Assembly: GCA_945861725.1 (NCBI GenBank) | Contig: CAMAVJ010000003.1 | Span: forward strand, 1-64,000 | Direction of reading: 5' to 3' | Length of the DNA stretch: 64,000 bases | Origin: Rickettsia typhi | GTDB lineage: Bacteria; Pseudomonadota; Alphaproteobacteria; Rickettsiales; Deianiraeaceae | Shown here: positions 1 through 7,125 of the stretch, piece by piece | How positions within the stretch are numbered: the first letter of the stretch is position 1 | How the letters are laid out: each line of letters opens with the position of its first letter | Program-made: the position numbers and the translations under genes | Notes under the pieces: model-generated | Database searches by the model: none | The model's input: only the letters and a program-made list of their open reading frames with translations | Told to the model about the DNA's origin: nothing

Positions 1-548
1 CTTTCATGGGGCTCCAATTGAAGATTTTGATAAAAATCAACATTTTTTGGAAGGGAATTGCGAAATCTTGTTGCATTTGCATCAACAAAAAGCATTTCTT
101 TGCGGTATCCATCGTAAAGAATTTTGACATCAATTTTTAAATTATGTGCAGCAAGAATACAGGCAATGTGTGGAATTGATATGTCGTCTTTAACATAAAT
201 AACGTCAATATTATGCTTGCGAAGGTATGAATAAGAGTTAATGAAGTGCATTTTAGCAAGGCAATCAAAGTAAAATCGTGTGAAAAATTTATTCTTATTT
301 ACAACTGTATACTTCCTAAATTCATATTCAGACATATAAACAACCAAGTCATGTTCAAGGTTCCTTTGAATGGCAAAAATCCACTCAAAAAAGAAAAAAT
401 TTGTCACTCTACGAAAAAATGGCTGAACTTTTTCGGAAAGCTCTTCAGTTGCATAATTATGCAATGATTTCATAAATACTTCGTCTTCTTTATTTGCAGA
501 GAGAAACATCGCATTGACTCTCTTCTTTTTTTCTTTTTTAAAAAACAT
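1..548 (-). CDS. Unrecognised protein, 3' end outside window
   Basis: An open minus-strand frame runs from ATG at 548 off the left edge (about 182 codons visible) without a stop. The ATG shares one base with the coq7 stop (TGATG), so the gene looks translationally coupled to coq7. The product begins with a lysine-rich stretch (MFFKKEKKKR), followed by a mixed aromatic and charged sequence with no obvious membrane segment or motif I recognise. A second in-frame ATG lies 13 codons downstream. The coding frame is supported by length, tight coupling and ordinary codon use; function is unknown. A shorter plus-strand open frame at 246-467 is its shadow. Confidence 0.7.
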   Translation of the reverse strand, partial: MFFKKEKKKRVNAMFLSANKEDEVFMKSLHNYATEELSEKVQPFFRRVTNFFFFEWIFAIQRNLEHDLVVYMSEYEFRKYTVVNKNKFFTRFYFDCLAKMHFINSYSYLRKHNIDVIYVKDDISIPHIACILAAHNLKIDVKILYDGYRKEMLFVDANATRFRNSLPKNVDFYQNLQLEPHE

Positions 549-1120
549 CAGATTTTTTCAGAAATAATTACTGCGGTTTGTGTAAATGCCTTCATTATTT
601 TAAACTGAAGGGGTTGCATCTGGGAATTTTTTTCACCCGTTTCTTTGTGCTCAACTTCTTCTTGTATAAAGATTTTTATTTTTTCAAGAAGTTCTTCAAT
701 TTTTTTTTTATTTTCCAAAATAAATGTGTCGTGTGTGTTGTGATATTTTAAAATGTCTTGAAGTTGGGTAATTTGTTCTGTGTAATGCTCCTCAATAATG
801 GTTTCCACCGCTTGAGTGCAAAGCATTGCAGTTGATGAAGATTCTTTCGCGGTAACATATCCCATCAATGATGCAAGGCGTGACCACAAAGATAGAAAGA
901 CAGTTTGTGGAACATTTAATTCTTTAGAGATTTTCTTAAAATATTCAAAGTGTTTGACTTCACAATCAAGCATTTCTTCTAAAAGCTCCTTGTTTTTTGT
1001 GGAATGTTTAATTTGTGCATTATAAATGTTCACCGCTCCCATTTCGCCTGCGTAATCAACACGAATCATAGATTTCACACTGCTTTCAAAATCTTTCGCA
1101 AAAAGGTGAGAGTATGACAT
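548..1120 (-). CDS. coq7: Demethoxyubiquinone hydroxylase COQ7
   Basis: Di-iron monooxygenase that hydroxylates demethoxyubiquinone in ubiquinone biosynthesis at the inner membrane. The family's iron ligands are visible as Glu in DYAGEMGA, ExxH in EVKHFEYF, Glu in AVETIIEEHY and ExxH in EEVEHKETG. Length (190 residues) is normal for bacterial COQ7. I chose ATG 1120 (MSYSHLFAKD) over the in-frame ATG at 1162, because the latter would overlap the upstream gene by 29 bases and adds residues not expected in the family. A COQ9-like gene, the usual functional partner, lies at 19793-20272. Confidence 0.93.
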   Translation of the reverse strand: MSYSHLFAKDFESSVKSMIRVDYAGEMGAVNIYNAQIKHSTKNKELLEEMLDCEVKHFEYFKKISKELNVPQTVFLSLWSRLASLMGYVTAKESSSTAMLCTQAVETIIEEHYTEQITQLQDILKYHNTHDTFILENKKKIEELLEKIKIFIQEEVEHKETGEKNSQMQPLQFKIMKAFTQTAVIISEKI

Positions 1121-1133
1121 ATATAGCAAATTA

Positions 1134-1475
1134 TTACCCTTGCCCTTGACTTGCAACGCCATGTTTAAGCGTTGGAACAGTTTGAAGATTCACATCCTGC
1201 ATTCCACGGACATCTTTGGTTTGGAGATTTTTTAGTCCATCGATATTTTGAATAGGCATAACACTTTTGACAAGATTGCCTTGATCTACGGTGTCTTGAA
1301 TTTTCTTGTCCACACCTTGTGAAACTGGTTTGTCAAAACCTGCTGTTTCACCAAAGCCTTTTGCAAAATGGATAGCATTAAGCTCCATTGGATTGCCTGC
1401 ACTGTTCTGCTTTGCGGCATTTTCTGCTGATCGCAATGCATTTGATACAGCTTCACTTGGCCCACCGTCTGCCAT
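1134..1475 (-). CDS. Small hydrophilic protein of unknown function
   Basis: A 113-residue protein starting MADGGPSEAVSNALRSAENA, with an AAGGAT purine stretch directly before the ATG. It is rich in Gly, Asn, Gln, Val and Lys, has no signal peptide, membrane segment or cysteine motif, and looks partly disordered. The in-frame start at 1505 adds a cysteine-rich leader and is less likely. It is the first gene of a minus-strand run leading into coq7. I do not recognise a family; a lineage-specific protein or secreted substrate is possible but unsupported. Confidence 0.55.
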   Translation of the reverse strand: MADGGPSEAVSNALRSAENAAKQNSAGNPMELNAIHFAKGFGETAGFDKPVSQGVDKKIQDTVDQGNLVKSVMPIQNIDGLKNLQTKDVRGMQDVNLQTVPTLKHGVASQGQG

Positions 1476-1583
1476 ATCCTTAAAAAAAGTTATACAACAA
1501 CACAATTCTTATTTTTTCATTTTTCAAGGAAAATATTTGACAAAATTTTATTAATCTTTATTTCGTGAAAAATTGTTGGTACT

Positions 1584-2813
1584 ATGAATGGTAATATTTG
1601 GCCGCCGTATTTTGGTGGCATTAATAAACAGGAGCGAGTTAATATCGTTCGAACTTCGGGCTCGTTTATCTTTGATGATGCAGAAAATAAGATATTTGAT
1701 GGCATTTCTTCTTGGTGGTCGGTTTGTCATGGTTACAACCACCCACACATTGTTTCTCAAATGAAAAAGTGCCTTGAAACGATGCCACACATTATGTTTG
1801 CTGGAATCACGCACAATTACGCGGAAAAATTGGCAAAACAACTTTGTGATTTTTCCTTTGGAAATTTCCAAAAAACTTTTTTGTGCGATTCTGGTTCAGT
1901 TGCGGTTGAAGTCGCATTAAAGATAGCACTTCAATATTGGCAAGCTTTGAGGAAGTTGGAAAAGAAATATATTCTCTCATTTTCGGAATGCTATCACGGT
2001 GAAACATTTATGGCATCAACTGTTTCAAGCGACGAAACAAACTATCTTTCACAATACACAAACAATGTTTTGAATGTCAAACTGCCAAAAAATTCCGAAG
2101 AGTTGCGTGAATTTGAAGTATTTGTTTCAAAAAATCATAAGTATATTGCATGTTCAATAATTGAACCACTTGTTCAAGGAGCTTCTGGAATTAAGTTTTA
2201 TTCTGCGGAAATTCTTCGTAAGATTTTTGAAATCGTGAAGAAGTATGAAATTTTATTCATCGATGACGAATGTGCAATGGGATTTTATAGAACTGGTCGC
2301 CGTTTTGCATTTGACCACGCAGAAATAAAACCTGATATAATTTGCATTGGAAAAGCTTTAACTGGCGGACACATTTCCCTTGCAGGCGTTTGTACGAATA
2401 ATGAAATTTTTAACACAATTTGCACGGATGGATACTTTCGTCACGGACCAACATTTATGGCAAACCCACTTGCCTGCTCTGCGGCGTCTGCTTCAATTGA
2501 AATTTTCAACGAATTTAATTATGTCAACCACATTACAAAAATAACCGCCGTCTTTAATCAATGCAAGGTTACACTAAAGAAAAGTTTAAACTTAGACGTA
2601 AGAGTTTTTGGAGGAATACTCGCCGTTGAAATTAATGCAGAAAACGCTTTCATAAAAAGTTTCATCAAGGAAAACATTGTAAAGTTTAAGCTTTGGGTTC
2701 GCCCACTAGGAAAAACTCTCTACCTTATGCCGCCGCTTAATGTTGAAATCGATGATCTAGAAATCGCCGTCAAATCATTTGAAATGCTTGTGAAAAATTT
2801 ACATACAATTTAA
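1584..2813 (+). CDS. bioA: Adenosylmethionine-8-amino-7-oxononanoate transaminase BioA
   Basis: PLP-dependent aminotransferase that uses S-adenosylmethionine to convert KAPA to DAPA in biotin synthesis. BioA-specific sequences are present: DGISSWWSVCHGYNHP near residue 40 and HIMFAGITH near residue 70. The class III aminotransferase features follow: IDDECAMGFYRTGR (usually DEIATGFGRTG) and the PLP lysine in CIGKALTGG. Length 409 is slightly short of the usual 420-430. It stands alone: bioB, C, D and F are not in the window, so either the rest of the pathway is elsewhere or this is a partial pathway. The DEIA to DECA change is unusual but keeps the PLP-binding Asp. Confidence 0.88.
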   Translation: MNGNIWPPYFGGINKQERVNIVRTSGSFIFDDAENKIFDGISSWWSVCHGYNHPHIVSQMKKCLETMPHIMFAGITHNYAEKLAKQLCDFSFGNFQKTFLCDSGSVAVEVALKIALQYWQALRKLEKKYILSFSECYHGETFMASTVSSDETNYLSQYTNNVLNVKLPKNSEELREFEVFVSKNHKYIACSIIEPLVQGASGIKFYSAEILRKIFEIVKKYEILFIDDECAMGFYRTGRRFAFDHAEIKPDIICIGKALTGGHISLAGVCTNNEIFNTICTDGYFRHGPTFMANPLACSAASASIEIFNEFNYVNHITKITAVFNQCKVTLKKSLNLDVRVFGGILAVEINAENAFIKSFIKENIVKFKLWVRPLGKTLYLMPPLNVEIDDLEIAVKSFEMLVKNLHTI

Positions 2814-2958
2814 GTTCCGCCATCGTTTATCAATGTTTAACGTTCTTGTGTGCGATGATTAGGTATATTTTTATACTTGTCGTTTGTGGTTTTACGATTA
2901 AGGGATGGTAATACATTTTTCACCCATTTACAAGAAAAACTTTACCAAAAATAAAATC

Positions 2959-2987
2959 TTGACAAACCCGCTTTTGCCTTTCATAAA
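2959..2987 (+). promoter_or_regulatory. Sigma70-type promoter for fabI operon
   Basis: TTGACA at 2959-2964, a 17-base spacer, then CATAAA at 2982-2987. A start near 2994 would lie about 34 bases before ATG 3028. This argues for the 3028 fabI start over the longer in-frame ATG at 2905. The rest of the bioA-fabI gap (2814-2958) shows nothing I can interpret. Confidence 0.55.
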
Positions 2988-3027
2988 AAGTCTCGTTGTT
3001 TTTACTAAAATTTTTTTTATTATCGCT

Positions 3028-3810
3028 ATGTCACATTTAATGAAAGGGAAGAAAGGCGTTATTATGGGTCTTGCTAACAAAATGTCAATTGCTTACGGCA
3101 TTGCAAAATCATTGGTTGAAAATGGAGCAGAGGTAATCTTAACATATCAAGGTGAGGCATTATACAAAAGAGTTGTCCCAATTGCAGAAGAACTTGGCAT
3201 CAAAACAATCATCGAATGTGATGTTTCAACGGACGAAAAAATCGCAGAAACATTCGCAGAAATTCACGCAAAAGAAGGAAACCTTGACTTTGTCGTTCAT
3301 TCAATCGGATTCTCTGATAAAAACCAACTTCGTGGAAATTTTTACGACACAACACGCGAAAACTTCGCTATGACTATGGAGATTTCATGTTATTCCTTCA
3401 TCGCGGTGTGTAAATATGCACAACCATATCTCAACGAAGGTGCTTCTATGCTTACTTTGACATACTACGGTGCAGAAAAATATATCCCACACTATAATGT
3501 AATGGGTGTTGCAAAGGCTGCTCTTGAAGCGTCAGTTCGCTACCTTTCTGTTGATTACGGTAAAAATGGAATGAGGGTAAATGCAATTTCAGCAGGACCA
3601 ATTAAAACATTGGCGGCATCTGGCATTGGTGATTTTAAACTAATATTCAATTGGATGGAGGAAAACACACCTCTTAAACGAAACACAACGATTGAAGAAG
3701 TTGGTGGTACTGCTACTTATCTACTCTCGCATCTTGCCGCAGGTGTTACTGGAGAAGTTCTCCATGTCGATTCAGGATATCATGTTGTCGGCATGAAAAT
3801 GGTTGATTAA
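3028..3810 (+). CDS. fabI: Enoyl-[acyl-carrier-protein] reductase FabI
   Basis: NADH-dependent reductase that performs the last step of each fatty-acid elongation round. It is a short-chain dehydrogenase of the FabI type: nucleotide-binding N-terminus with SIAYGIAKSL, and the FabI catalytic Tyr-x6-Lys in YNVMGVAKAAL. About 260 residues from ATG 3028, the normal family length. The in-frame ATG at 2905 would add a 41-residue leader not found in FabI and lies upstream of the best promoter. First gene of a fabI-fabZ-fur-mfd run with gaps of 14, 3 and 19 bases. Confidence 0.95.
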   Translation: MSHLMKGKKGVIMGLANKMSIAYGIAKSLVENGAEVILTYQGEALYKRVVPIAEELGIKTIIECDVSTDEKIAETFAEIHAKEGNLDFVVHSIGFSDKNQLRGNFYDTTRENFAMTMEISCYSFIAVCKYAQPYLNEGASMLTLTYYGAEKYIPHYNVMGVAKAALEASVRYLSVDYGKNGMRVNAISAGPIKTLAASGIGDFKLIFNWMEENTPLKRNTTIEEVGGTATYLLSHLAAGVTGEVLHVDSGYHVVGMKMVD

Positions 3811-3824
3811 TTTTTAAATAATTA

Positions 3825-4268
3825 ATGTCTTACGCATTTGGAATTGAAAAAATCAAAAAACTCCTTCCACACAGATACCCAATGCTTCTAATTGATAGAG
3901 TTAAAGACATTGTTCGCGGTAAAAGCATCGTCGCAATTAAAAATGTTACAGTAAACGAGGAGTTCTTCAATGGACACTTTCCTTCAAAGCCAGTTATGCC
4001 TGGTGTTTTAATTATCGAAGCGATGGCACAAGCTTCCGGACTTCTTGCCCTTGACACTATGGGCGATGATGTTACAGAAAATGCTTTAGTGTACTTTCTT
4101 TCAATTGAAAATGCAAAATTTAGAAAACCCGTAGAACCGGGTGATACGATTGAAATTCATTCAAAAATTTTAACCAACAAATCTTCAATTTGCAAGTTTG
4201 AATGTGAGGCTTTAGTTGATGGCAAAAAAGTTGCAGAAGCAACGATATGTGCCAAAGTTGTTCTATAA
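3825..4268 (+). CDS. fabZ: 3-hydroxyacyl-ACP dehydratase FabZ
   Basis: Hot-dog fold dehydratase acting just before FabI in fatty-acid elongation, so the two adjacent genes encode consecutive steps. The N-terminal LLPHRYPMLLIDRV and active-site FNGHFPSKPVMPGVLIIEAM (catalytic His, then Glu) are textbook FabZ. Length 147 is normal. It starts 14 bases after fabI and is separated from fur by 3 bases, so it is almost certainly co-transcribed with both. Confidence 0.96.
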   Translation: MSYAFGIEKIKKLLPHRYPMLLIDRVKDIVRGKSIVAIKNVTVNEEFFNGHFPSKPVMPGVLIIEAMAQASGLLALDTMGDDVTENALVYFLSIENAKFRKPVEPGDTIEIHSKILTNKSSICKFECEALVDGKKVAEATICAKVVL

Positions 4269-4271
4269 TAT

Positions 4272-4709
4272 ATGAAAAACCTTAGTTATGAAGAATTTGT
4301 TAGTAAAATTCAAAATTCATTTAAGGGTAAAAAATTCACAATGACAACGCAGCGTGAAATAATCTTGCGTACAATATACGACTCCGAAGATCATCCTGAT
4401 ATCGACGAAATTTACCTTCGTTCGCGAAAATTTGACAATAAAATTGGCATTGCGACAGTTTATCGCACAGTTTCCGCCCTTGTTGAAATTGGTGTAATTG
4501 AGAAGCTTGACTTTAAAGACGGAAAGGCTCGTTATGAAGAATCGGCAACGTGTAAACACCACGATCACCTAATAGACATCGAAACCAATGAAGTACATGA
4601 ATTCTTTAATGCTGAAATTGAAAAATTGAAACATAAAATTGCGATAGAACTTGGATATGAACTCATTTACCACCGATTGGATTTATATGGGAAAAAGATT
4701 AAAAAGTAA
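4272..4709 (+). CDS. fur: Ferric uptake regulator family protein (Fur)
   Basis: Metal-responsive repressor with an N-terminal winged helix (MTTQREIILRTI ... IGIATVYRTVSALVEIGVIEK, about residues 25-80) and a metal-binding C-terminal dimerisation domain with the Fur-type CKHHDHLIDIETNEVHEF. The C-terminal Cys-pair structural zinc site found in many Fur proteins is absent, as in many alphaproteobacterial members. Assignment to Fur rather than Zur or PerR rests on overall resemblance and is less certain than the family. Placement inside a fatty-acid/repair operon suggests no local regulatory role that I can see. Confidence 0.88.
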   Translation: MKNLSYEEFVSKIQNSFKGKKFTMTTQREIILRTIYDSEDHPDIDEIYLRSRKFDNKIGIATVYRTVSALVEIGVIEKLDFKDGKARYEESATCKHHDHLIDIETNEVHEFFNAEIEKLKHKIAIELGYELIYHRLDLYGKKIKK

Positions 4710-4728
4710 ATTCTGCTAAGATCGGATA

Positions 4729-7101
4729 ATGCAAACCAAGGCAAGCCAGTCAATGCAAATGATTGAAACGAAATTTAAGGATACATTTTCCGCAGTCAAC
4801 CATTTGCGTACGGCAATATCTCACGGAAATACCATTCTTTTGTGTTCACATTCAGAACTTTCCTTAAAACCAATTCAGCGAATTTTGGAGGAGTATAATA
4901 TTTCTGCAAATATTATTGAAACATTTTCTTCATCAAAGGCAAATCAAGTCAACATTTGTATATATCTCACACACAAATCCTTTTCCTATCAAAAAAACTT
5001 TTTTTTTACTGAAGAGCAAATTTTTGGGAAAGTTGTCGTTTCCGCAAAAAAGAAGAAAGATGTTGCTATTAAAAAGCAAATTTTGATTGCAAATGGCTTT
5101 GAAAAAGGAGATTTGGTCGTGCATAAAAAGCATGGAGTTGCCAAATTTGATGGACTCGCTTTAATTAAAAGCGGCGATAGAGAGTATGACACAGCAAAGC
5201 TTATTTATTCAGGCGGCGATGTTCTTTATGTCCCAATTTTTAATATTGATATTCTTTCAAAATATGGCTCACTTCCTGAGGATGCCAGTGTTGAATCGTT
5301 ACTTGATAAGCTCAACGGTAATGGTTTTGCCACAAGAAGGGAAAGAGTTCGTAAGAATTTGCTTGAAATTGCTGGCAAGCTTGTTGAGGAAGCGGCACGA
5401 AGAAGATCAACAGAAGGATCGGTGTTTATTGAAAGTGATCTTACGAAAAAATTTGATGACCAATTTTTGTTTGTACTAACGGAAGATCAATCCCTCGCAA
5501 TTGAGGATTGCAAGAGTGACCTTTCATCGGGAAATTTAATGGAACGATTAATTTGCGGAGATGTTGGATTTGGAAAGACTGAGGTTGCGATGCGATGTTC
5601 TGCATTAGTTGTTATGAGTGAAAGTTATCAAGGGCAAGTTTGTATAATTTGCCCAACGACCCTCCTTGCTCAACAGCATTATAAAACATTCCAAACTCGG
5701 TTTCATGGCGTTGATGTTAAAATTGCGAAAATCACACGCACAACGACGGCAAGGGAGCGAAGGCGGATTGTCGATATGATAAACTGCGGAGAAATTGATA
5801 TTCTAATTGCAACCCACGCTGGGTTTAGCGAAGAAATTAAGTTCAAAAACCTTGAACTTCTTGTGATTGATGAAGAACAGCACTTTGGTGTTGCTCAAAA
5901 GGAAAAGATGAAAGAACGATTTAAGTGTCATGTGCTACTTCTTTCTGCAACGCCAATTCCACGAACCCTCCAAATGGGGCTTTCAGGAATTAAAGATATT
6001 TCAATTATTGCAACTCCTCCTTTTGATAGAATTCTTCCACAAACGCAAGTTATGGTTTTTGATTCAATGGTCCTTGCAAATGCTATAATTCGTGAAAAGG
6101 AGAGAGGCGGTCGAACATTTTTCGTTTGCCCAAGAGTCAGCGACTTAGAAGAGCAGAAGACGAGAATTTTGGGAATTACCGGCGGAACTGTTAATATTGG
6201 GATTGCACACGGGGGAATGCCTCCTGACGATTTGGAGAATGTTATGGAAAAATTTTATACAGGCGTTTATGATGTTCTTGTGACAACAAGCATCATTGAA
6301 TCGGGGATTGACATTTCCTTTGCAAACACGATGATTTTATTTCGTGCGGAGATGTTTGGTTTGGCAGCACTTTATCAGCTTCGCGGAAGGGTTGGCAGGG
6401 GAAATGTTCAAAGTTTTGTTTATTTTGTCGTGAAAGATATTGATAGAATGACGGACAACGCAAAGCAAAGACTAAAAGCAATATCTTCAATTTCAAGCCT
6501 TGGCGAAGGAATGAAAATTTCCTTAAGCGACCTTGATATAAGAGGTTCGGGAAATATTGTTGGAAAGGAGCAAAGTGGAAAAATGAACGACGTTGGTGTA
6601 GAGCTTTATGAACAGATGCTTAAAGAGGCGGTTACTGAAGTAAAAAGTGATGTGAAAATCTTAGAAGAGGAAACTTGTGAAATCAAAATTAATATTCCAT
6701 TTTTTATTCCAGAGGAATACATTCCGGATTTTTCCATCAGAATGCAGATTTATCGCCAAATTTCCGATATTTCATCAATTGAAGAGATGTTCATTGTTCA
6801 GGATGAAATCCTTGACAGATTTGGGAAAATTCCATTACCCGTTTTGAATCTTTTGGACATTATTAAGGTAAAAATCAAAGCAAATGCACTTCGTATAACT
6901 AAAGTTGAAGTTGGAATTAAGGGTGTAGTTCTTGCATTTTCACTAAAATTTGAAAAATTTGATGCAATTTTTAGTGCTATCACGAAACAGCCGCAATTCA
7001 TCCAACTTAAAAGTGCTTCGTCAATTTTGTGTGTAAAGGATAGTGAAAATCTTCTACAAAAAACAAATGATGTATTAAAGTGGGTGGAGAACTTAAAATA
7101 A
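4729..7101 (+). CDS. mfd: Truncated transcription-repair coupling factor Mfd
   Basis: Mfd displaces stalled RNA polymerase and recruits UvrA. This copy has 790 residues against roughly 1100-1200 in the family. It begins in what is normally the segment just before the RNA-polymerase-interacting domain. That CarD-like domain starts near residue 126 (GDLVVHKKHG), followed by the translocase: Walker A GDVGFGKTE near residue 280, DEEQ near 380, LSATPIPRTLQ, RGRVGRG, then the C-terminal TRCF domain. The UvrB-homology module that binds UvrA is missing. fur ends 19 bases upstream, so there is no room for the missing part and no sign of a frameshift. It can probably still push polymerase; UvrA recruitment is doubtful. 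Confidence 0.92.
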   Translation: MQTKASQSMQMIETKFKDTFSAVNHLRTAISHGNTILLCSHSELSLKPIQRILEEYNISANIIETFSSSKANQVNICIYLTHKSFSYQKNFFFTEEQIFGKVVVSAKKKKDVAIKKQILIANGFEKGDLVVHKKHGVAKFDGLALIKSGDREYDTAKLIYSGGDVLYVPIFNIDILSKYGSLPEDASVESLLDKLNGNGFATRRERVRKNLLEIAGKLVEEAARRRSTEGSVFIESDLTKKFDDQFLFVLTEDQSLAIEDCKSDLSSGNLMERLICGDVGFGKTEVAMRCSALVVMSESYQGQVCIICPTTLLAQQHYKTFQTRFHGVDVKIAKITRTTTARERRRIVDMINCGEIDILIATHAGFSEEIKFKNLELLVIDEEQHFGVAQKEKMKERFKCHVLLLSATPIPRTLQMGLSGIKDISIIATPPFDRILPQTQVMVFDSMVLANAIIREKERGGRTFFVCPRVSDLEEQKTRILGITGGTVNIGIAHGGMPPDDLENVMEKFYTGVYDVLVTTSIIESGIDISFANTMILFRAEMFGLAALYQLRGRVGRGNVQSFVYFVVKDIDRMTDNAKQRLKAISSISSLGEGMKISLSDLDIRGSGNIVGKEQSGKMNDVGVELYEQMLKEAVTEVKSDVKILEEETCEIKINIPFFIPEEYIPDFSIRMQIYRQISDISSIEEMFIVQDEILDRFGKIPLPVLNLLDIIKVKIKANALRITKVEVGIKGVVLAFSLKFEKFDAIFSAITKQPQFIQLKSASSILCVKDSENLLQKTNDVLKWVENLK

Positions 7102-7125
7102 ATAATCAAATTATTTATGAGTACT

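Noticed and set aside
246..467. Plus-strand 73-codon open frame near the left edge
   Set aside because: It lies antisense within the longer minus-strand frame coupled to coq7 and has no features of its own.
2905..3027. N-terminal extension of FabI from ATG 2905
   Set aside because: A TTGACA-N17-CATAAA promoter lies within it, and the extension is absent from the family.
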